Source: Isoetes taiwanensis
Taxonomy: Eukaryota; Streptophyta; Lycopodiopsida; Isoetales; Isoetaceae
Direction of reading: 5' to 3'
Assembly (NCBI GenBank): GCA_021234155.1
Contig: JAJEKV010000222.1
Span: forward strand, 620,001-684,000
Length of the DNA stretch: 64,000 bases
The notes under the pieces were generated by a model. It ran no database searches. It was given only the letters and a program-made list of their open reading frames with translations, and was not told the origin of the DNA. A program made the translations under genes and the position numbers. Positions 62,876 through 64,000 of the stretch are shown piece after piece; the first letter of the stretch is position 1, and each line of letters opens with the position of its first letter.

Positions 62876-63926
62876 TCAAGAATGCAACCAGATACGATCC
62901 CTCAGTCGCTGAACTCCCGCGCCATAAAATTCATCCACTTTTTCACCATTCTGGTAGAAGCTGAATGTTGGAGTGTAGCGTATGTCCTTTGTTTCTTCTG
63001 GACATTCATCGATGTCAGCATAAATGAACAAAGTTGATGGATGGTCATTGCTAAGATTGCAAAATGTCGGAAGCATTTGTTTGCAGATATAACACCTATT
63101 CGTTCCAGCATGCATAAGCCAATATCAAAAGCAAAACCTCTAATCACAAAATTGAAAAGAAAGGTCATACCAACATGCTCCATAGCTCACTACGGCCTGC
63201 ACAAGTTTCATCCTGTCAGAAATTATTCCAACAACACAGAATTATAACAAACAATCTCTTCTCCAACCTGCCTTCCTTTACCCAACTTTAAGGACCAATA
63301 TTTTCAATTCCACATCACCTTTACTCGCAACCAAACAACAGTAAAATAATTTGTCAAAAATGAAGATCTGTGAGATTTTTACTCTGTATTAGAAGAAGAT
63401 ATCATCATTCGATATGGAAAGCAAAAATAATGCCTAAGCCTAAGGTGCAAATTCCACCTACTCATGGAAACGAAATTCAAGCGCTTCTAGTTCTATATAT
63501 ATGGGAACAAATGATGCACTGGAGCATACTAAAGATGCTACAAGTCATCGAATTGTATATTCAGAGACATATGTATGTTGCATTAAGCTTGGGGTCGAAG
63601 CTATTCCCTTCCATCCTGAGGTATTAATTTGTTGTATACCAGATGTACAAAAAGCCACAAGGTAAAATATCAGAGGCTACATATGTTCTTCAAAAGACTT
63701 TAAGAACTTGAGCTTTCTCATTTTTCCGTAATTGTTTACCTAGAAAAGACTGTTGTGCACTTACCGGTCGTTTTGAAGTCCGGTTTTGCTGGATAAGGCT
63801 GCTAAGCTCAGAGTCATTGTGAGCACTAACAAGATTTCCATGAAAGTTAATGGGCAGTGGCACTCCTGTGCCCTCTAATCCTCCTCTCCGGCTCTTATTC
63901 TTGCTAGGACCAGCATCTTCTGCCAT
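62876..63926 (-). CDS. Thioredoxin-like 3-3 protein, three exons
   Basis: A minus-strand gene with exons 63926-63765, 63196-63171 (26 bp) and 63095-62876 encodes 135 residues. All four splice sites are canonical and phases fit. It starts 'MAEDAGPSKNKS' with a 'GLEGTGVPLP' segment typical of the plant thioredoxin-like 3-3 family. The thioredoxin fold follows: 'AVVSYGACW', active site WCYIC (split by the second intron), 'QMLPTFCNLSNDHPSTLFIY', 'ADIDECPEETKDIRYTPTFS' with the cis-Pro in 'YTPTF', and the C-terminal 'DRIWLHS'. No transit peptide is evident, so it is probably cytosolic. It likely acts as a disulphide oxidoreductase; substrates are unknown. A CAG lies just before the ATG, so an upstream noncoding exon is possible. 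Confidence 0.88.
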
Positions 63927-64000
63927 CTGCAATCCACCAGAAACTCAATTACCCCTCAGAAAGCTAACTTTAAGTTGCACATTAACTGTTTCAGTAACTC

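Overview
The window looks like nuclear DNA from a land plant with a large, transposon-rich genome. Three points support this: spliceosomal GT-AG introns, typical plant genes (a phytocyanin, a SURP-domain splicing-factor-like gene, a plant thioredoxin-like 3-3 and plant ketol-acid reductoisomerase remnants), and many decayed plant mobile elements. A degraded EF-hand gene resembling the flagellar protein DRC8/EFCAB2 weakly suggests a lineage with, or recently without, swimming sperm (bryophyte, lycophyte, fern, cycad, Ginkgo). The exact group cannot be fixed from this sequence. No organellar, rRNA or convincing tRNA genes were seen.

Layout. 0-2.3 kb: fragments of a PIF/Harbinger transposase and a Ty3-type gag, both minus strand. 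4.8-5.4 kb: an intact two-exon phytocyanin gene with its own TATA box. 7.1-10.3 kb: a decayed LINE on the minus strand. 11-14.4 kb: diverged duplications, one split by a 5'-truncated LINE with a 17-bp target duplication. 17.96-23.05 kb: a complete Ty1/copia element with 199-bp LTRs differing at one base, a GGTCT target duplication and a broken coding region. 23.6-24.35 kb: EF-hand gene remnant.

24.77-28.32 kb holds the most interesting object. It is a 3.56-kb unit with diverged terminal and subterminal inverted repeats, a very strong hairpin near its left end, an array of 60-bp repeats, and one multi-exon gene for a tyrosine recombinase of the Crypton/DUF3504 (ZMYM/QRICH1-related) type. Cryptons as generally described lack terminal inverted repeats, so a TIR-bearing, spliced recombinase element in a plant could be a new kind of mobile element.

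28.4-31.9 kb: two diverged 1.6-kb LTRs, the second a solo LTR with a GTTTC target duplication. 32.4-32.85 kb: a fold-back element with near-perfect 111-bp arms. 33.6-35.4 kb: remnants of a multi-exon, possibly plastid-targeted membrane protein. 35.6-37.6 kb: a DDE transposase gene (HGKG type, Sola-like) inactivated only by C-to-T type stops. 38.3-41.1 kb: LINE fragments in both orientations.

43.3-48.2 kb: a SURP/RS-rich nuclear protein gene with four or five exons and a single-base frame break before its conserved C-terminal domain. About 50.0 kb: a Helitron 3' end. 50.5-54.6 kb: a LINE with duplicated 5' segments, ORF1, endonuclease and a shared 3' tail. 55.3-57.1 kb: further LINE pieces. 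58.2-59.8 kb: an intron-containing ketol-acid reductoisomerase pseudogene (minus). 62.9-63.9 kb: an intact three-exon thioredoxin-like 3-3 gene (minus).

The host genes appear unrelated in function. Splice sites and coding calls were made by eye. Three otherwise well-preserved genes each need a one-base correction at one or two places, so assembly indels are a live alternative to real mutations.
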